From Campylobacter concisus (lineage in GTDB: Bacteria; Campylobacterota; Campylobacteria; Campylobacterales; Campylobacteraceae): a DNA stretch of 64,000 bases. Both the position numbers and the translations under genes were made by a program. Below, in pieces: positions 27,301 through 36,855 of this stretch. Below the pieces are notes generated by a model. The model had not been told where the DNA came from. It did no database searches and saw nothing but the letters and a program-made list of their open reading frames with translations. Within the stretch, counting starts at the first letter, position 1, and each line of letters opens with the position of its first letter. Location: NCBI RefSeq assembly GCF_003048405.1, contig NZ_PIQS01000001.1, forward strand, positions 62,001 through 126,000. The letters are read 5' to 3'.

Positions 27301-29612
27301 ACTTTAGCTATCATTTGAGGATCTTGTCTTACAAGGTCTTCAAATTCTTCTGCACTCATAGGACGAGATAAGAAAAGTCCTTGAACTTCGTTACAATCAA
27401 GCTCTTTTAAGAAATTAATATCTTCTTCTTTTTCTACGCCTTTTGCGCCAACTTTTATCTTCATTGCCTTTGCTAAATCAATAATTGCAGATACGATTTG
27501 TGCATCTATTTTGCTATTTGATGCTTGAGCAACAAATTCACTTGCTATTTTTATACGCTTAATACCGTATTTTCTAATATAAATAAATGAAGTATATCCA
27601 GAGCCAAAATTATCTATGCAAACATCTATATTATTTTCTTTAAGAATAGAAAAAATTTTATCAAGCGTCTTAGTATTATTTGTCCATATTTCTTCGCCAA
27701 ATTCTATTTCAAAAAGCTCTGGATTTATATGGTGCGAGCGTAAGCTAGAAATAAAATCTAAAACAAATTTTTCTGATTTACTTTGAATCTGTGCAACATT
27801 TATACTTATTTTTGGTATCAAGAGTTTTTCTTTTTGCAATCTATCTACATACTCTATGGTCTTTGAAACTAAAAGTGAGTAAATATCATTTAAAATATCG
27901 CTATTTACATTGACCTCTTTCATAAATTTGCTCGCTTCCATCAAGCCAAATTTTTCTGATTTCCAATATAAAAAAACCTCTGCGTAGATCATTTTTTCAA
28001 TTTTTAGATCAAATATTGGTTGAAAATATACATGAAGGTCTTCTTGCAAATTAGCTTTTTTAAGCGCGATCTCGATACTTGAGCTTAGGTGCATTTCATT
28101 GCTAATTTTATCGCTATAAACCATAGGATTTAAAGCTGGATTTTTTTTGGCATAATACATTGCCATATCTGCGTTTTTTATAATATTTCTTGGATTTGCC
28201 GTGCTATCTTTTGTTGCTACATCTATGCCTATTATGCACTTAAGCCCAAAGTGATATCTATCTATTTGAATTGGTTTTTCAATAGCATCTTTTAAGGCGA
28301 TACCAAGATTTAAGCGTTTTGTATGACTATTTATCTCCATTTTTGCTAGTACGATAAATTCGTCCGCACTAATCCTTGCTATGGCCTCTTGTCTATTGCA
28401 AACTTCAAGTATCCTTTTTGCAACTAATTTTAAAATTCTATCGCCTATTTCGTGCCCATAAGATGTATTTATGCTTTTAAAACGGCTTAAATTTATATAA
28501 TAAACCGCGATTTCCTCATCTTCAGAGATGCTTTTGCACATTCTTTCAAGCTCATTTACTATAAAATTTCTATTGCCAAGGTCTGTTAGATAGTCCTTCT
28601 CAGACATATCTTGAAGTCTTAAATTTGCGAGCATAAGTTCATTGGTTCGCTCATGCATCGACTTTTCCATCTCTCTATGAAGATTTCTTTCATAATCTAA
28701 TATTTTTCTACTTGCAATAGAGCTTTTAACGTAGTAATTAACAATAGCATTTACAACCAAGATAAATAACGAGATAAGTGCACTAAAAGATGTCAGATCT
28801 TCTTGTAATAGCAATGGTAAAACTATTATTATTGGTAGCCATTTTGATCCTATTGAGATATCTTTATCGGTATTTGTAACATATTCATTTTTAGCTTTTA
28901 AATAAAAAGCTCCTATCATCAAAAAAAAGAAAGGAACGATATATAAAAAATCTATTTTATGGCCAAAATTTACATTTGAGATCTGACTATAAAAAATAAA
29001 TAAATTTAGCATCGTAAATAAAATACTAGCTGATATGAGGTAAAAGCCACTAATTTTTATATGAAGCAAGCTGCTTGTAAAAATCTCACTTAAAGTAATA
29101 AAAAGTATAAGAAAATTTATGGCTACAATAGAGAGAAAAACGATATTTGATCTATTATTTATCATCGATAAGATATCTACTTCATCAAAAATACCATATA
29201 TTAAAATTACTATTAAAAAAAAGACACTTATGCTATCCATAATAATGGCTAGCTTTTCTTGACTGGCTGCAAATTTTGAATACAAAAATATACTAACACC
29301 AGTTAAAATAGATATCATTGGCAACATAAAAAACACATCAAGATACGCGTAAGAACTATGAGCCCGCAATAGTACATCTTGATTTAACACCATTAATGCA
29401 TCGCAAATAGACCATAAAAAAACACCAAAACATATTGCAAGCCAATGCGTTATTTTGGTTTTTACTTTATCCATTGAAGTATAAATGCCAAAAGTTATCA
29501 CAAAGAAACCAAGCAAAATAGATATTTTTCCAATTAGATTATAATCTAGCAAAGATGCTAATAGTGCAAATACGAATAGCGCTACAACTGCAACTAAGAT
29601 CCATTTTCGCAT
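27297..29612 (-). CDS. Membrane GGDEF/EAL protein with degenerate motifs
   Basis: A 771-aa protein: about eight transmembrane helices to residue 295, a coiled coil at about 303-340, a GGDEF domain (about 341-500) and an EAL domain (about 515-765). The cyclase signature reads SADEF at 415-419 instead of GGDEF. In the EAL domain the signature is EVF (545-547), the DDFG motif is DNFG at 667-670 (one metal Asp lost) and AEGVE is AKGVE at 723-727 (Glu lost). Both catalytic activities are therefore probably absent. It may sense c-di-GMP or act through protein contacts. The gene is divergent from the YcxB-like gene. Confidence 0.88.
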   Translation of the reverse strand: MRKWILVAVVALFVFALLASLLDYNLIGKISILLGFFVITFGIYTSMDKVKTKITHWLAICFGVFLWSICDALMVLNQDVLLRAHSSYAYLDVFFMLPMISILTGVSIFLYSKFAASQEKLAIIMDSISVFFLIVILIYGIFDEVDILSMINNRSNIVFLSIVAINFLILFITLSEIFTSSLLHIKISGFYLISASILFTMLNLFIFYSQISNVNFGHKIDFLYIVPFFFLMIGAFYLKAKNEYVTNTDKDISIGSKWLPIIIVLPLLLQEDLTSFSALISLFILVVNAIVNYYVKSSIASRKILDYERNLHREMEKSMHERTNELMLANLRLQDMSEKDYLTDLGNRNFIVNELERMCKSISEDEEIAVYYINLSRFKSINTSYGHEIGDRILKLVAKRILEVCNRQEAIARISADEFIVLAKMEINSHTKRLNLGIALKDAIEKPIQIDRYHFGLKCIIGIDVATKDSTANPRNIIKNADMAMYYAKKNPALNPMVYSDKISNEMHLSSSIEIALKKANLQEDLHVYFQPIFDLKIEKMIYAEVFLYWKSEKFGLMEASKFMKEVNVNSDILNDIYSLLVSKTIEYVDRLQKEKLLIPKISINVAQIQSKSEKFVLDFISSLRSHHINPELFEIEFGEEIWTNNTKTLDKIFSILKENNIDVCIDNFGSGYTSFIYIRKYGIKRIKIASEFVAQASNSKIDAQIVSAIIDLAKAMKIKVGAKGVEKEEDINFLKELDCNEVQGLFLSRPMSAEEFEDLVRQDPQMIAKV

Positions 29613-29673
29613 GCCAGTTATAGATGATTTTGATATTAAAAAAATAGTGTCCCTCTCCTAAGAAATAGTCCAA

Positions 29674-29679
29674 ATTATA
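29674..29679 (-). promoter_or_regulatory. -10 element of the degenerate GGDEF/EAL gene
   Basis: TATAAT on the minus strand, about 60 bases before the start codon, with T-rich DNA upstream. It is back-to-back with a plus-strand -10 at 29703. Confidence 0.45.
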
Positions 29680-29702
29680 CAAAAATTGACTTTGCTTTTG
29701 GT

Positions 29703-29708
29703 TATAAT
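29703..29708 (+). promoter_or_regulatory. -10 element of the YcxB-like gene
   Basis: A perfect TATAAT 34 bases before the start codon, preceded by a T/G-rich stretch. Confidence 0.5.
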
Positions 29709-29742
29709 TTCCCAAAAATTTTAAAATTCACAAAGGTATCTT

Positions 29743-30282
29743 ATGAAGTGCAATATCGTCATAAATGGACAAAATTTAATAGATTATAAATCTTTTATCT
29801 TATTTTTCTCAAAGACAGCAAGAAAGCAGTATTTTATAAACACTTTTATGATATTTACTGAAGCCATCATAGCTGGTTTTGTTGCTGATATGCTATTAAA
29901 AAGTAAAATTTTTACTGTTATCGGAGCTATTTTTGCTATATTTTGGATCATTTTTTATCCTATTTTTTTAAAAAGAAGTCGCATAGCTGCATTAAAGAGA
30001 ATTGAAATTTCAGATGTTCAAAAGCAAATGAATTTTGAAGTAAATGAGAAATTTCTGGCTTACTATGAAAACGAACCCAAAGAAAATGAAAAATTTGGAC
30101 TAAATGAAGTTAGTGAAATTTATGAGCTAAAAAATATCTTTATCATTTTTTTAGAAGAAAAAATTCATCTAATAATCCCAAAAGATGAAGCTAGCTCAAA
30201 AATGATAAATGAGCTGGCTAAACTTTGCGATAAAGATATTTTAAAATTTGAAAATTTTAGTGCAAATAGTGTGCTTAAATAG
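29743..30282 (+). CDS. YcxB-like two-helix membrane protein
   Basis: A 179-aa protein. A short N-terminal strand region is followed by two transmembrane helices (about 38-54 and 60-77, separated by KSKIF) and a cytoplasmic domain with EVNEKFLAYYENEPKENEKFGLNEV and ELKNIFIIFLEEKIHLIIPK. The plan matches YcxB-like proteins, whose function is not known. It lies between two GGDEF/EAL genes, converging on the second with an eight-base overlap. Confidence 0.68.
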   Translation: MKCNIVINGQNLIDYKSFILFFSKTARKQYFINTFMIFTEAIIAGFVADMLLKSKIFTVIGAIFAIFWIIFYPIFLKRSRIAALKRIEISDVQKQMNFEVNEKFLAYYENEPKENEKFGLNEVSEIYELKNIFIIFLEEKIHLIIPKDEASSKMINELAKLCDKDILKFENFSANSVLK

Positions 30283-32602
30283 CGCTTATTATAAGCTTTT
30301 CAAAATCCTCTGCACTCATTGGCTTACCCCAAAGATACCCTTGCACCTCATCACATCCAAGCTCTCTTAAAATTTCAAGCTGGGTTTCATCTTCGACGCC
30401 TTCAGCAATAGTCTTTAGCTCCACATTTTTAGCTAAAGCTATAACGCTTTTTACCACGTCTTTATCTATATCATTTTTAGCAATATTATCTATCAGCTCT
30501 TTAGCGATCTTTAGGCGGCTCATAGGATATTTTTTGATGTAATTCATCGATGAAAAACCGGTACCAAAATCATCTATGGATATGCAAATTCCTCTATTTG
30601 AAAGCTCAGATAACGCACTTTGCATCATCTCTTCGGCATTAACGAGGCTAGCCTCAGTGATCTCAACATCTACACAAGATGGATCAATGCCGTATCTATC
30701 TATATAGCTTAAAAATTTAGATGCAAAATTTATATTATCAATCTGTTTTGGTGAGATATTTATGCCTATTTTTAGGTTTGTATTATATTTCTCATTCCAA
30801 AAGGCCATTTGTTTTATAGCATTTTTTGCCACCCATTTTCCTATCGCACTGATAATCGAGCTTTGTTCGGCTATTGGGATAAATTTTGATTGATCTACCG
30901 GACCTTTTATAGGAGAGTTCCACCTAACAAGAGCCTCTGCTCCTACTATTTTTTTACCTTCTATTAGATACTGGGGCTGAAATTTTAGCTCAAATTCTTC
31001 ATCAAAGCTTATGCTATTTAGCAATATTTCTATATAGTTTCTATCCTGAATCATGCTTTTTATATCACTATAAAAAACATACTTTTCAGATGCATCTTTC
31101 TTTGCTGCTTCTAGTGCTGCTTCTGATTGCATGATAAAATCATCAGCCAAAATTTCACTAGTTTGTGTCGAGCTAATCCCTATTTTCGCATCAAGTACAA
31201 TTTTATAATCATCTATAACGATTGGCTCTGAAATAGCTTTTAGTAGATAGTGCAAAAATTCTCTGCAATGTACATTTTCGTTTTGCTTGATAACAACGAT
31301 AAAGTCATCTCCGCCAGACCTTGCAAATAAGGAATCGTTTGGTGGCAATATTGACTCAATGTTTAAAGCAAACTTTGCTATTACATCATCGCCGATATAG
31401 TGCCCGTACGAGTCATTTATCGCTTTAAAATGGTTTATGTCAATACTATAAATATCTATCTTTTCACCAAGCGCCTTTGACTTTATCATTTCTTCAAGCC
31501 TTGCGATAAAATACTGGCGATTTAGAGCATTCGTTAGATAATCATATTTACTGATCCTTTGTAGGTGCCTATTTGTCTCTTCAAGCTCTTTTACTTTACT
31601 TTCTATCTGATTATTTAATACTTTTTTGATATGTATTTCACGTTTAATTAAAATATCCATCTTTCTAACATTAGAAAATGTATAAGATAATGCCCTGTAT
31701 GCAAGCAAAGTAACTAAAATAGAAAATAACCATGTCAAATTTATCTTCCAAGAGTACAAGATCATAATTGTCAAAAATGCGGCAAAAACAAATAGCTTTT
31801 GTATTAAAATTTTATCAAAATCATTTCTAAGTGCCCTAAATTTTAGATTTGCCTCGCCCTCTCTTAAATGAAGTGTGGCAACAAACAACATAAAAAATGC
31901 ACTCTTGAATACAATGTCATATCCAAAAAAGGATATTTCATCTATCCAAAAATCCATTGTAGTGGTAAAAATATCATAAACACTTATTGCAATAAGTGCT
32001 ATCAAGCATAAAAATATAGACAGTCTTCTTATTGAAAATTTAAGTGAAAAAAACGCAATAAATGAAGTACAAAACATAAATAAATCTATGGCGATATAAC
32101 TTAGATTAAAAAAATCTTTTTGGCTTAAAACTTGAGTTAAACTTCTATCAAAAATCATAAACCACATAAAGCTAAAATATATCGCAGAAATAGAGACCGA
32201 GTCCACAAATACTTGCATTAAAAATAAATTTTTCAAATTTTTAATCAAAATATAAAAAGCAGAAAATGCAAACATAAAATATGAGACTACGTATGAGATT
32301 TGTATAAAATTGACTTTAGAAAGAAATCGTTTAAGAAAATCAACCTTATCATATAGCATCCACATAGTGTCTGATGCTACCCAGCAAGTAAGGCCTAGTA
32401 ATATATATATCCAATATGTTTTTAAATTTTTTGTCTCTTTTAGCTTTAAAAAGATAAATAATGTGATCATAAAATCAAATAGAGCAGTAATTATGTCTTC
32501 ATAAAAACCACTAGCAATAAAATAACTAACAACATATACACAAAAAAGTATCAACATAAATAAAAAAGATACTTGATTTTCATTGCTTATCTTACTTATC
32601 AT
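30275..32602 (-). CDS. Membrane GGDEF/EAL protein, motifs largely intact
   Basis: A 775-aa protein with the same plan as the neighbour at 27297: about eight helices to residue 305, a coiled coil (about 320-350), GGDEF (about 352-510) and EAL (about 525-770). Here the motifs are kept: GGDDF at 430-434 (a conservative variant), EAL at 556-558, EITE near 647, DDFG at 677-680 and AEGVE at 733-737. It is probably a working c-di-GMP phosphodiesterase, and cyclase activity is possible. It lies nine bases after ciaB on the same strand, so the two may be cotranscribed. Confidence 0.9.
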   Translation of the reverse strand: MISKISNENQVSFLFMLILFCVYVVSYFIASGFYEDIITALFDFMITLFIFLKLKETKNLKTYWIYILLGLTCWVASDTMWMLYDKVDFLKRFLSKVNFIQISYVVSYFMFAFSAFYILIKNLKNLFLMQVFVDSVSISAIYFSFMWFMIFDRSLTQVLSQKDFFNLSYIAIDLFMFCTSFIAFFSLKFSIRRLSIFLCLIALIAISVYDIFTTTMDFWIDEISFFGYDIVFKSAFFMLFVATLHLREGEANLKFRALRNDFDKILIQKLFVFAAFLTIMILYSWKINLTWLFSILVTLLAYRALSYTFSNVRKMDILIKREIHIKKVLNNQIESKVKELEETNRHLQRISKYDYLTNALNRQYFIARLEEMIKSKALGEKIDIYSIDINHFKAINDSYGHYIGDDVIAKFALNIESILPPNDSLFARSGGDDFIVVIKQNENVHCREFLHYLLKAISEPIVIDDYKIVLDAKIGISSTQTSEILADDFIMQSEAALEAAKKDASEKYVFYSDIKSMIQDRNYIEILLNSISFDEEFELKFQPQYLIEGKKIVGAEALVRWNSPIKGPVDQSKFIPIAEQSSIISAIGKWVAKNAIKQMAFWNEKYNTNLKIGINISPKQIDNINFASKFLSYIDRYGIDPSCVDVEITEASLVNAEEMMQSALSELSNRGICISIDDFGTGFSSMNYIKKYPMSRLKIAKELIDNIAKNDIDKDVVKSVIALAKNVELKTIAEGVEDETQLEILRELGCDEVQGYLWGKPMSAEDFEKLIISAI

Positions 32603-32611
32603 GTTCTGTCT

Positions 32612-34453
32612 TTATCTATCTTTCTCTGCCTTTTTAGCTAAACTTTGCCATCTTTGCCACTCGCCACTATCATCGACATCATTGCCGATAGCTTCGTATC
32701 TAGCGTAAAAATGCTCAACAAATTTCTTGCACTCTTCATCTTTTGGCAGATAGCTCTGCTCATCTTTTTGACAAAATTTCTCTAAAAATGTGCTCGCATC
32801 ATCTTTTTTAGCGTATGTTTGCGCTAGATCGAAGTAGTTTTGCAGGCAAATTTCTTTAAATTTAGCATAAGCTTGCTCGCTCATATCCACACTTAGTTTG
32901 CCGTCAAATTCAAGCACTCCAGCTCTAAAAAGCAGACTAAGATGTATGAGCCCCTCGCAGTAGTAAGCCCTAACTTCATCAACCTTTCGCCAAGCGATAA
33001 GCCCTACGGCACGTGCAATAAGTTCATGAAAAACCGCCATTTTATACTCAGTTTCTTCATGCAAGAAGAAATTTACTAACCCACCAGTCGTTGCCTTGTA
33101 CTCTTCTATAAATTTAAAGACGCCGCTTTTATTCATACTCATCTCAGTATCAAGTCCGATAAAGAGGATATGCCCAAACTCATGGCCAATGGTTGATATT
33201 TCATAAACTTTTTTCCAAATTTTTGGCTTTAAAAATAAAATTTCCCTACCAAAATCCAAAAATTCCTTGCTAAAAATTTCCGCCCCAAGCTTCATAAAAG
33301 GCTTTGCTTTTGCGCCCTCGTAGACGTGATTTACAAAAGCAAAAATTTTCTTACCGCATTTTGCGCTCACACTCTCATCATTTGGCACGACTTGAGCGCT
33401 AAAAAGTCCATTTAACTCCGCTCCATAATAGATCATCGGCACGCTTATATAAAGCTGCGTCCTAGCGATATTTTCGCTAACTGCCTTGTTTGTCTCGGCA
33501 TTATCAAACTTGATCTTTTCGCAAACACTCTTATAAGTTTTTGCCACTTTTTCTTTAAATTTAAGCTCATCAATGCCCTCGCTATCAACCAGCCTAATGT
33601 CCCACTCTAGCGCAACTGCGTGCGTGTAGGCATCCTCGTAGTACTCTAGAGGATGGCCTGGCTGAAGTGCGCCTTTTACATCCATCCACGCTATCTCAGC
33701 CTCTTGCCAAGCGTTTATCACCTTTGTATTATCTTCTTCGCAAAAGGCATTTTGTAGCTTTTCAAGGTATTTTATGTAAGATTTTTGCTCGTCGTTTTTG
33801 GCTAAATTTCTTAAAATTTCAAGATTTTTAACAAAAACACTTTTAAGCTCTCTAACCTCATCTTTAAAAGCAAGTGCGTAAGGCAAAAAGCTAAATTTAT
33901 CACCTTCTTTTACTACCGCGCCATACGTTCTATCAGCCCTTACGCCGTTAGCGTCACACTGAAACAAGCCGTTTTTAGTAATAAACTCATTTGCCTGGCT
34001 TAGATCTTTAAATTTAGCCTCAAACTCTTTGTTTGTAGTGTCGATAATACGATCCTGCCATGAAATTTGCCACGCATTTAGACTAAGTCCAAGCTCGTGC
34101 ATAGCCTGCACAAAGGCTTGGTTAAATGGATCTAAAATTTTCTCTTCTTTGGCCTTTTCTAAAAGCTTGGCGTGCAGATTTTCATATAAATTTCTAACGT
34201 AGCCATAGATCAAATTTAGCACTCGTTTTTGATCGTCTTCGCCTAAATTTAGCTTTTTTAGCTCATTTTGAAGCGGATCTACTTTAAGATCTACTATCCT
34301 TCTTGCAAGAGCTAGTTTTTGGCTTGGTGTACCAGCAAGGCCACAAATTTTAACAGCTTCGTTTATGATATCATCGTCTAAATTTTTATAAATAGCATTT
34401 AACTTCTTTTTTTGCTCTTTTGCAAGTTCGTTTAATCTTTTAAAATCGTTCAT
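32612..34453 (-). CDS. ciaB: CiaB family protein with metallopeptidase-like motif
   Basis: A 613-aa homologue of Campylobacter invasion antigen B. The neighbour across the divergent promoter is a YciA thioesterase, as in C. jejuni. No signal peptide or membrane helix is seen. Residues 424-428 read HEFGH inside a hydrophobic helix, followed at 450-454 by EEYKA and then TTGG. This is the arrangement of gluzincin zinc peptidases, HExxH plus a downstream Glu, and recalls the EExxA motif of the dipeptidyl peptidase III family. CiaB is described in C. jejuni as a secreted invasion effector. Widespread presence in non-invasive relatives would instead suit an ordinary cytosolic peptidase. The enzymatic role is inference. 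Confidence 0.9.
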   Translation of the reverse strand: MNDFKRLNELAKEQKKKLNAIYKNLDDDIINEAVKICGLAGTPSQKLALARRIVDLKVDPLQNELKKLNLGEDDQKRVLNLIYGYVRNLYENLHAKLLEKAKEEKILDPFNQAFVQAMHELGLSLNAWQISWQDRIIDTTNKEFEAKFKDLSQANEFITKNGLFQCDANGVRADRTYGAVVKEGDKFSFLPYALAFKDEVRELKSVFVKNLEILRNLAKNDEQKSYIKYLEKLQNAFCEEDNTKVINAWQEAEIAWMDVKGALQPGHPLEYYEDAYTHAVALEWDIRLVDSEGIDELKFKEKVAKTYKSVCEKIKFDNAETNKAVSENIARTQLYISVPMIYYGAELNGLFSAQVVPNDESVSAKCGKKIFAFVNHVYEGAKAKPFMKLGAEIFSKEFLDFGREILFLKPKIWKKVYEISTIGHEFGHILFIGLDTEMSMNKSGVFKFIEEYKATTGGLVNFFLHEETEYKMAVFHELIARAVGLIAWRKVDEVRAYYCEGLIHLSLLFRAGVLEFDGKLSVDMSEQAYAKFKEICLQNYFDLAQTYAKKDDASTFLEKFCQKDEQSYLPKDEECKKFVEHFYARYEAIGNDVDDSGEWQRWQSLAKKAEKDR

Positions 34454-34543
34454 ATTTTATCCCCTGAAGTTGCAAGATTTTAGCATAAAGCCATTAAAAT
34501 TTGCTACAATCAACCAAAAATTTTAACATCTAAAAGGCAGAAA

Positions 34544-34957
34544 ATGGATATTTTAAAAGATTTTGGTGAGCCACGCATAAAACAAGTCATGCTACCAAAA
34601 GATACAAACTCAGCTGGCAATATCTTTGGTGGCTGGATAATGAGTCAGATCGACCTTGCAGGTGCACAAGCTGCAAGAGAAATTTCTCCCGAACGCGTTG
34701 TGACAATTTCTATGAAAGAGATCATTTTCAAGCAACCAGTCTTTGTTGGCGATGTGCTAAGCTGCTACGCTAAAATCATCTCTGTCGGTAAAACCTCAAT
34801 AACAACGCAAATAGAAGTAACCGCCCTTAGGCTAAATCCAGGCGGTTTTAGAGAGACTATACATGTCACAAGCGCTATCGCAACTTACGTAAGCGTGACG
34901 AAAGATGGACTTAAAAAGCCAATCGATGAGAAGCTAAAACAACTTCATGGATTTTAA
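34544..34957 (+). CDS. yciA: Acyl-CoA thioesterase, YciA type
   Basis: A hot-dog-fold hydrolase of 137 aa releasing CoA from acyl-CoA. The catalytic Asp region NSAGNIFGGWIMSQIDLAGA is canonical for YciA, and RVVTISMKEIIFKQPVFVGD and the strand TSITTQIEVTA follow. It is divergent from ciaB. A TACAAT -10 lies about 45 bases upstream and a hairpin follows. Confidence 0.93.
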   Translation: MDILKDFGEPRIKQVMLPKDTNSAGNIFGGWIMSQIDLAGAQAAREISPERVVTISMKEIIFKQPVFVGDVLSCYAKIISVGKTSITTQIEVTALRLNPGGFRETIHVTSAIATYVSVTKDGLKKPIDEKLKQLHGF

Positions 34958-34961
34958 AAAT

Positions 34962-34984
34962 TTGGTTGCGATTTATGCAACCAA
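34962..34984 (+). terminator. Hairpin terminator after yciA
   Basis: An 8-bp stem (TTGGTTGC/GCAACCAA) with a 7-base loop starts four bases after the yciA stop. The T run after it is weak. Confidence 0.5.
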
Positions 34985-35105
34985 TTTAAAAAATTAATAC
35001 TACTTTTAAAAATTATTGAAATTCTTAAACTAAAAGCAATATTTTTCAACTTCTTTAAATGCTTTGTAAAGTAAAATCAGGCTCTATACATTTTTTGGGA
35101 GAAAA

Positions 35106-35744
35106 ATGAAAAAATCACGTCTAGGTCTTTTGCAAACACAAATCACAAAGATCCTAACTCAAAATGAGCTTGATAAATTTGAGTACAAAGAGCTACCAAA
35201 AACAAGCATAATCTACACCGAAGAGATCAAGATTATCATCTTAAAAAGTGGCTGTGCAAAGCTCTCATTTTTTGAAGATGGAGAGGAATTTATCCTTTAT
35301 CATTTAGAAGCGAGCAACATCGCCGTGCTCGATGATAATTGCGCTTTTGAAGTGCTTGAAGATGCTGAAATTTATGCTATAAATTTAAACAAAATAGGTG
35401 AAATTTTATCAAATTCAAATGTCGCAGATGAGATTTTAAAAGCTGTGTTAAATGCAGTGATCGTGCAACGCCAGATCATAAAATCCATACTTTTTGAAGA
35501 TGCAAAAGGCAGGATTGCAAATTTTTTGATCGAGCTTGCAAAGGAGCAGGATCTAAAGCAAAATGGATATCACTACATATTTTTGCCATTTTCTCTAAAG
35601 GTACTCTCAAGCTTTGTGGGGCTCAAACGCCAAAGCGCTTCAACTGCATTTAATGAGCTTATAAAAGACGACATCATAAGAAAGATCACACCACACGAGT
35701 TTTTAATAATTGATTATGAAAAACTTGAAAGTTACACAAACTAA
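35106..35744 (+). CDS. Crp/Fnr family transcription regulator
   Basis: A 212-aa protein: an N-terminal cyclic-nucleotide-binding-like beta barrel (about 20-110), a long dimer helix (about 112-140, EILKAVLNAVIVQRQII) and a C-terminal winged helix with recognition region SSFVGLKRQSASTAFNELIKDD (about 165-190, in pieces). There is only one Cys in the sensory part, so an Fnr-type iron-sulphur cluster is unlikely; the effector is unknown. A GGGAG ribosome site precedes the start. It converges on the formate channel gene and is near the hydrogenase operon; regulation of either is possible but unproven. Confidence 0.88.
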   Translation: MKKSRLGLLQTQITKILTQNELDKFEYKELPKTSIIYTEEIKIIILKSGCAKLSFFEDGEEFILYHLEASNIAVLDDNCAFEVLEDAEIYAINLNKIGEILSNSNVADEILKAVLNAVIVQRQIIKSILFEDAKGRIANFLIELAKEQDLKQNGYHYIFLPFSLKVLSSFVGLKRQSASTAFNELIKDDIIRKITPHEFLIIDYEKLESYTN

Positions 35745-35791
35745 AAATCAAAAATTTTTATAATGGCTAGCAAAGAGTAGCCTTAGAGGAT

Positions 35792-35817
35792 TAGTCTTTG
35801 CCAAAAAGCAAAGACTA
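35792..35817. terminator. Bidirectional terminator between the Crp/Fnr gene and focA
   Basis: A perfect 10-bp stem (TAGTCTTTGC/GCAAAGACTA) with a 6-base loop and A and T runs on both sides. It separates the two converging genes. Confidence 0.75.
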
Positions 35818-35824
35818 AAAATTT

Positions 35825-36691
35825 TTAAGCTTTTTTCTTCATGTCAAATTTATTAGCCATAAAGCCAACTAAACCAACAAAGAAAAGTCCGCCGCAGATA
35901 TTACCAAGTGTAACCGGAACTAAGTTTTTACCGATGAAATTTCCCCAGTTTAAAACTTCTAGTTTTTCAGCCGTAATGCCATGTCCTAGAGCTGCAGCTG
36001 CAGCAGCGATATCTCCGCCGTTTGCTGCTATATAGTGAGCTTTTGAGATAATGGCTTCAGTGATTATAAACATATTTGCCACGCAGTGCTCCATAGAGCA
36101 AGCCACAAATGCGCCGATCATCCACATAATGGCAAAGAATTTACCAGATAGATTGCTCTCACTTGTCGCAGTCCAAATAGACATACAAACAAAGACGTTA
36201 CAAAAAATTCCACGGATAAATAGCTCATGAAATGGTGCTGTGATCTTGCCAATGCCAGCTGGTATAAAGTGCTGCAAGATGTAGCCATCATACTTTAGTG
36301 GCAAGCCTGAGTAGTAGTACATATAAGCTATCAATGCGCCGCCAACGAAGTTAAATATCCAAACGATAGCCCAGTATCCGATAGTCTTACCTAGTTTTAG
36401 CTTTCCTTCATATGCACTAACACCACTTAAAACTGAGCTTGTAAAAAGATGTCCGCCATAAAAGACAACCATCATAAGACCACAGCTAAATGTGATACCG
36501 CCGATAAAATTTGAAAGGCCAATAGACTGGTTTTCAGCCATACCAACTGTCGAGTGAGCCCAGAAAATATCACCCATAGCAATAGCAGCTCCAGCCATGA
36601 TAGCAAGGAAGATAATACTAGTAAGTGGCATATGAGCCTTATGCTCCATAGAGCTTGAGACCGCTTGAGCGGTTTCTGCCGGATTTAACAT
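35825..36691 (-). CDS. focA: Formate/nitrite channel, FocA type
   Basis: A pentameric FNT-family membrane channel with six helices, 288 aa. The start at 36691 is preferred because AAGGAG lies six bases before it; a frame open to 36724 has no such site. Helices include IIFLAIMAGAAIAMGDIFW, ITFSCGLMMVVFYGGHLFTS and GYWAIVWIFNFVGGALIAYM, with the GGHLFTS segment characteristic of the pore. It follows the hydrogenase operon on the same strand after a terminator-like hairpin, which points to formate as substrate; the pairing resembles hyf-focB in E. coli. Confidence 0.92.
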   Translation of the reverse strand: MLNPAETAQAVSSSMEHKAHMPLTSIIFLAIMAGAAIAMGDIFWAHSTVGMAENQSIGLSNFIGGITFSCGLMMVVFYGGHLFTSSVLSGVSAYEGKLKLGKTIGYWAIVWIFNFVGGALIAYMYYYSGLPLKYDGYILQHFIPAGIGKITAPFHELFIRGIFCNVFVCMSIWTATSESNLSGKFFAIMWMIGAFVACSMEHCVANMFIITEAIISKAHYIAANGGDIAAAAAALGHGITAEKLEVLNWGNFIGKNLVPVTLGNICGGLFFVGLVGFMANKFDMKKKA

Positions 36692-36832
36692 CACATTCTC
36701 CTTTTTATTTTCAATCTCGCACATGAGCCAAGCTCATCTTTGCGACCAAAGTTTAACACTTTGCAAAATCACTAAAGTCAAATCAATGCTTGCGGTTAAA
36801 AGTAAATTTTGCCTTTAGCAACTAAAAAGACT

Positions 36833-36855
36833 AAATTTAGCTATTTGCTAAATTT
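36833..36855 (-). terminator. Hairpin at the end of the hydrogenase operon
   Basis: A 9-bp stem (AAATTTAGC/GCTAAATTT) with a 5-base loop overlaps the stop of the maturation protease gene. On the minus strand a CTTTTTAG run follows. It is AT-rich, so it may be partial. Confidence 0.5.

Noticed and set aside
35106..35744. Crp/Fnr protein as an oxygen-sensing Fnr
   Set aside because: The N-terminal Cys cluster of Fnr is absent; only one Cys is present in the sensory part.
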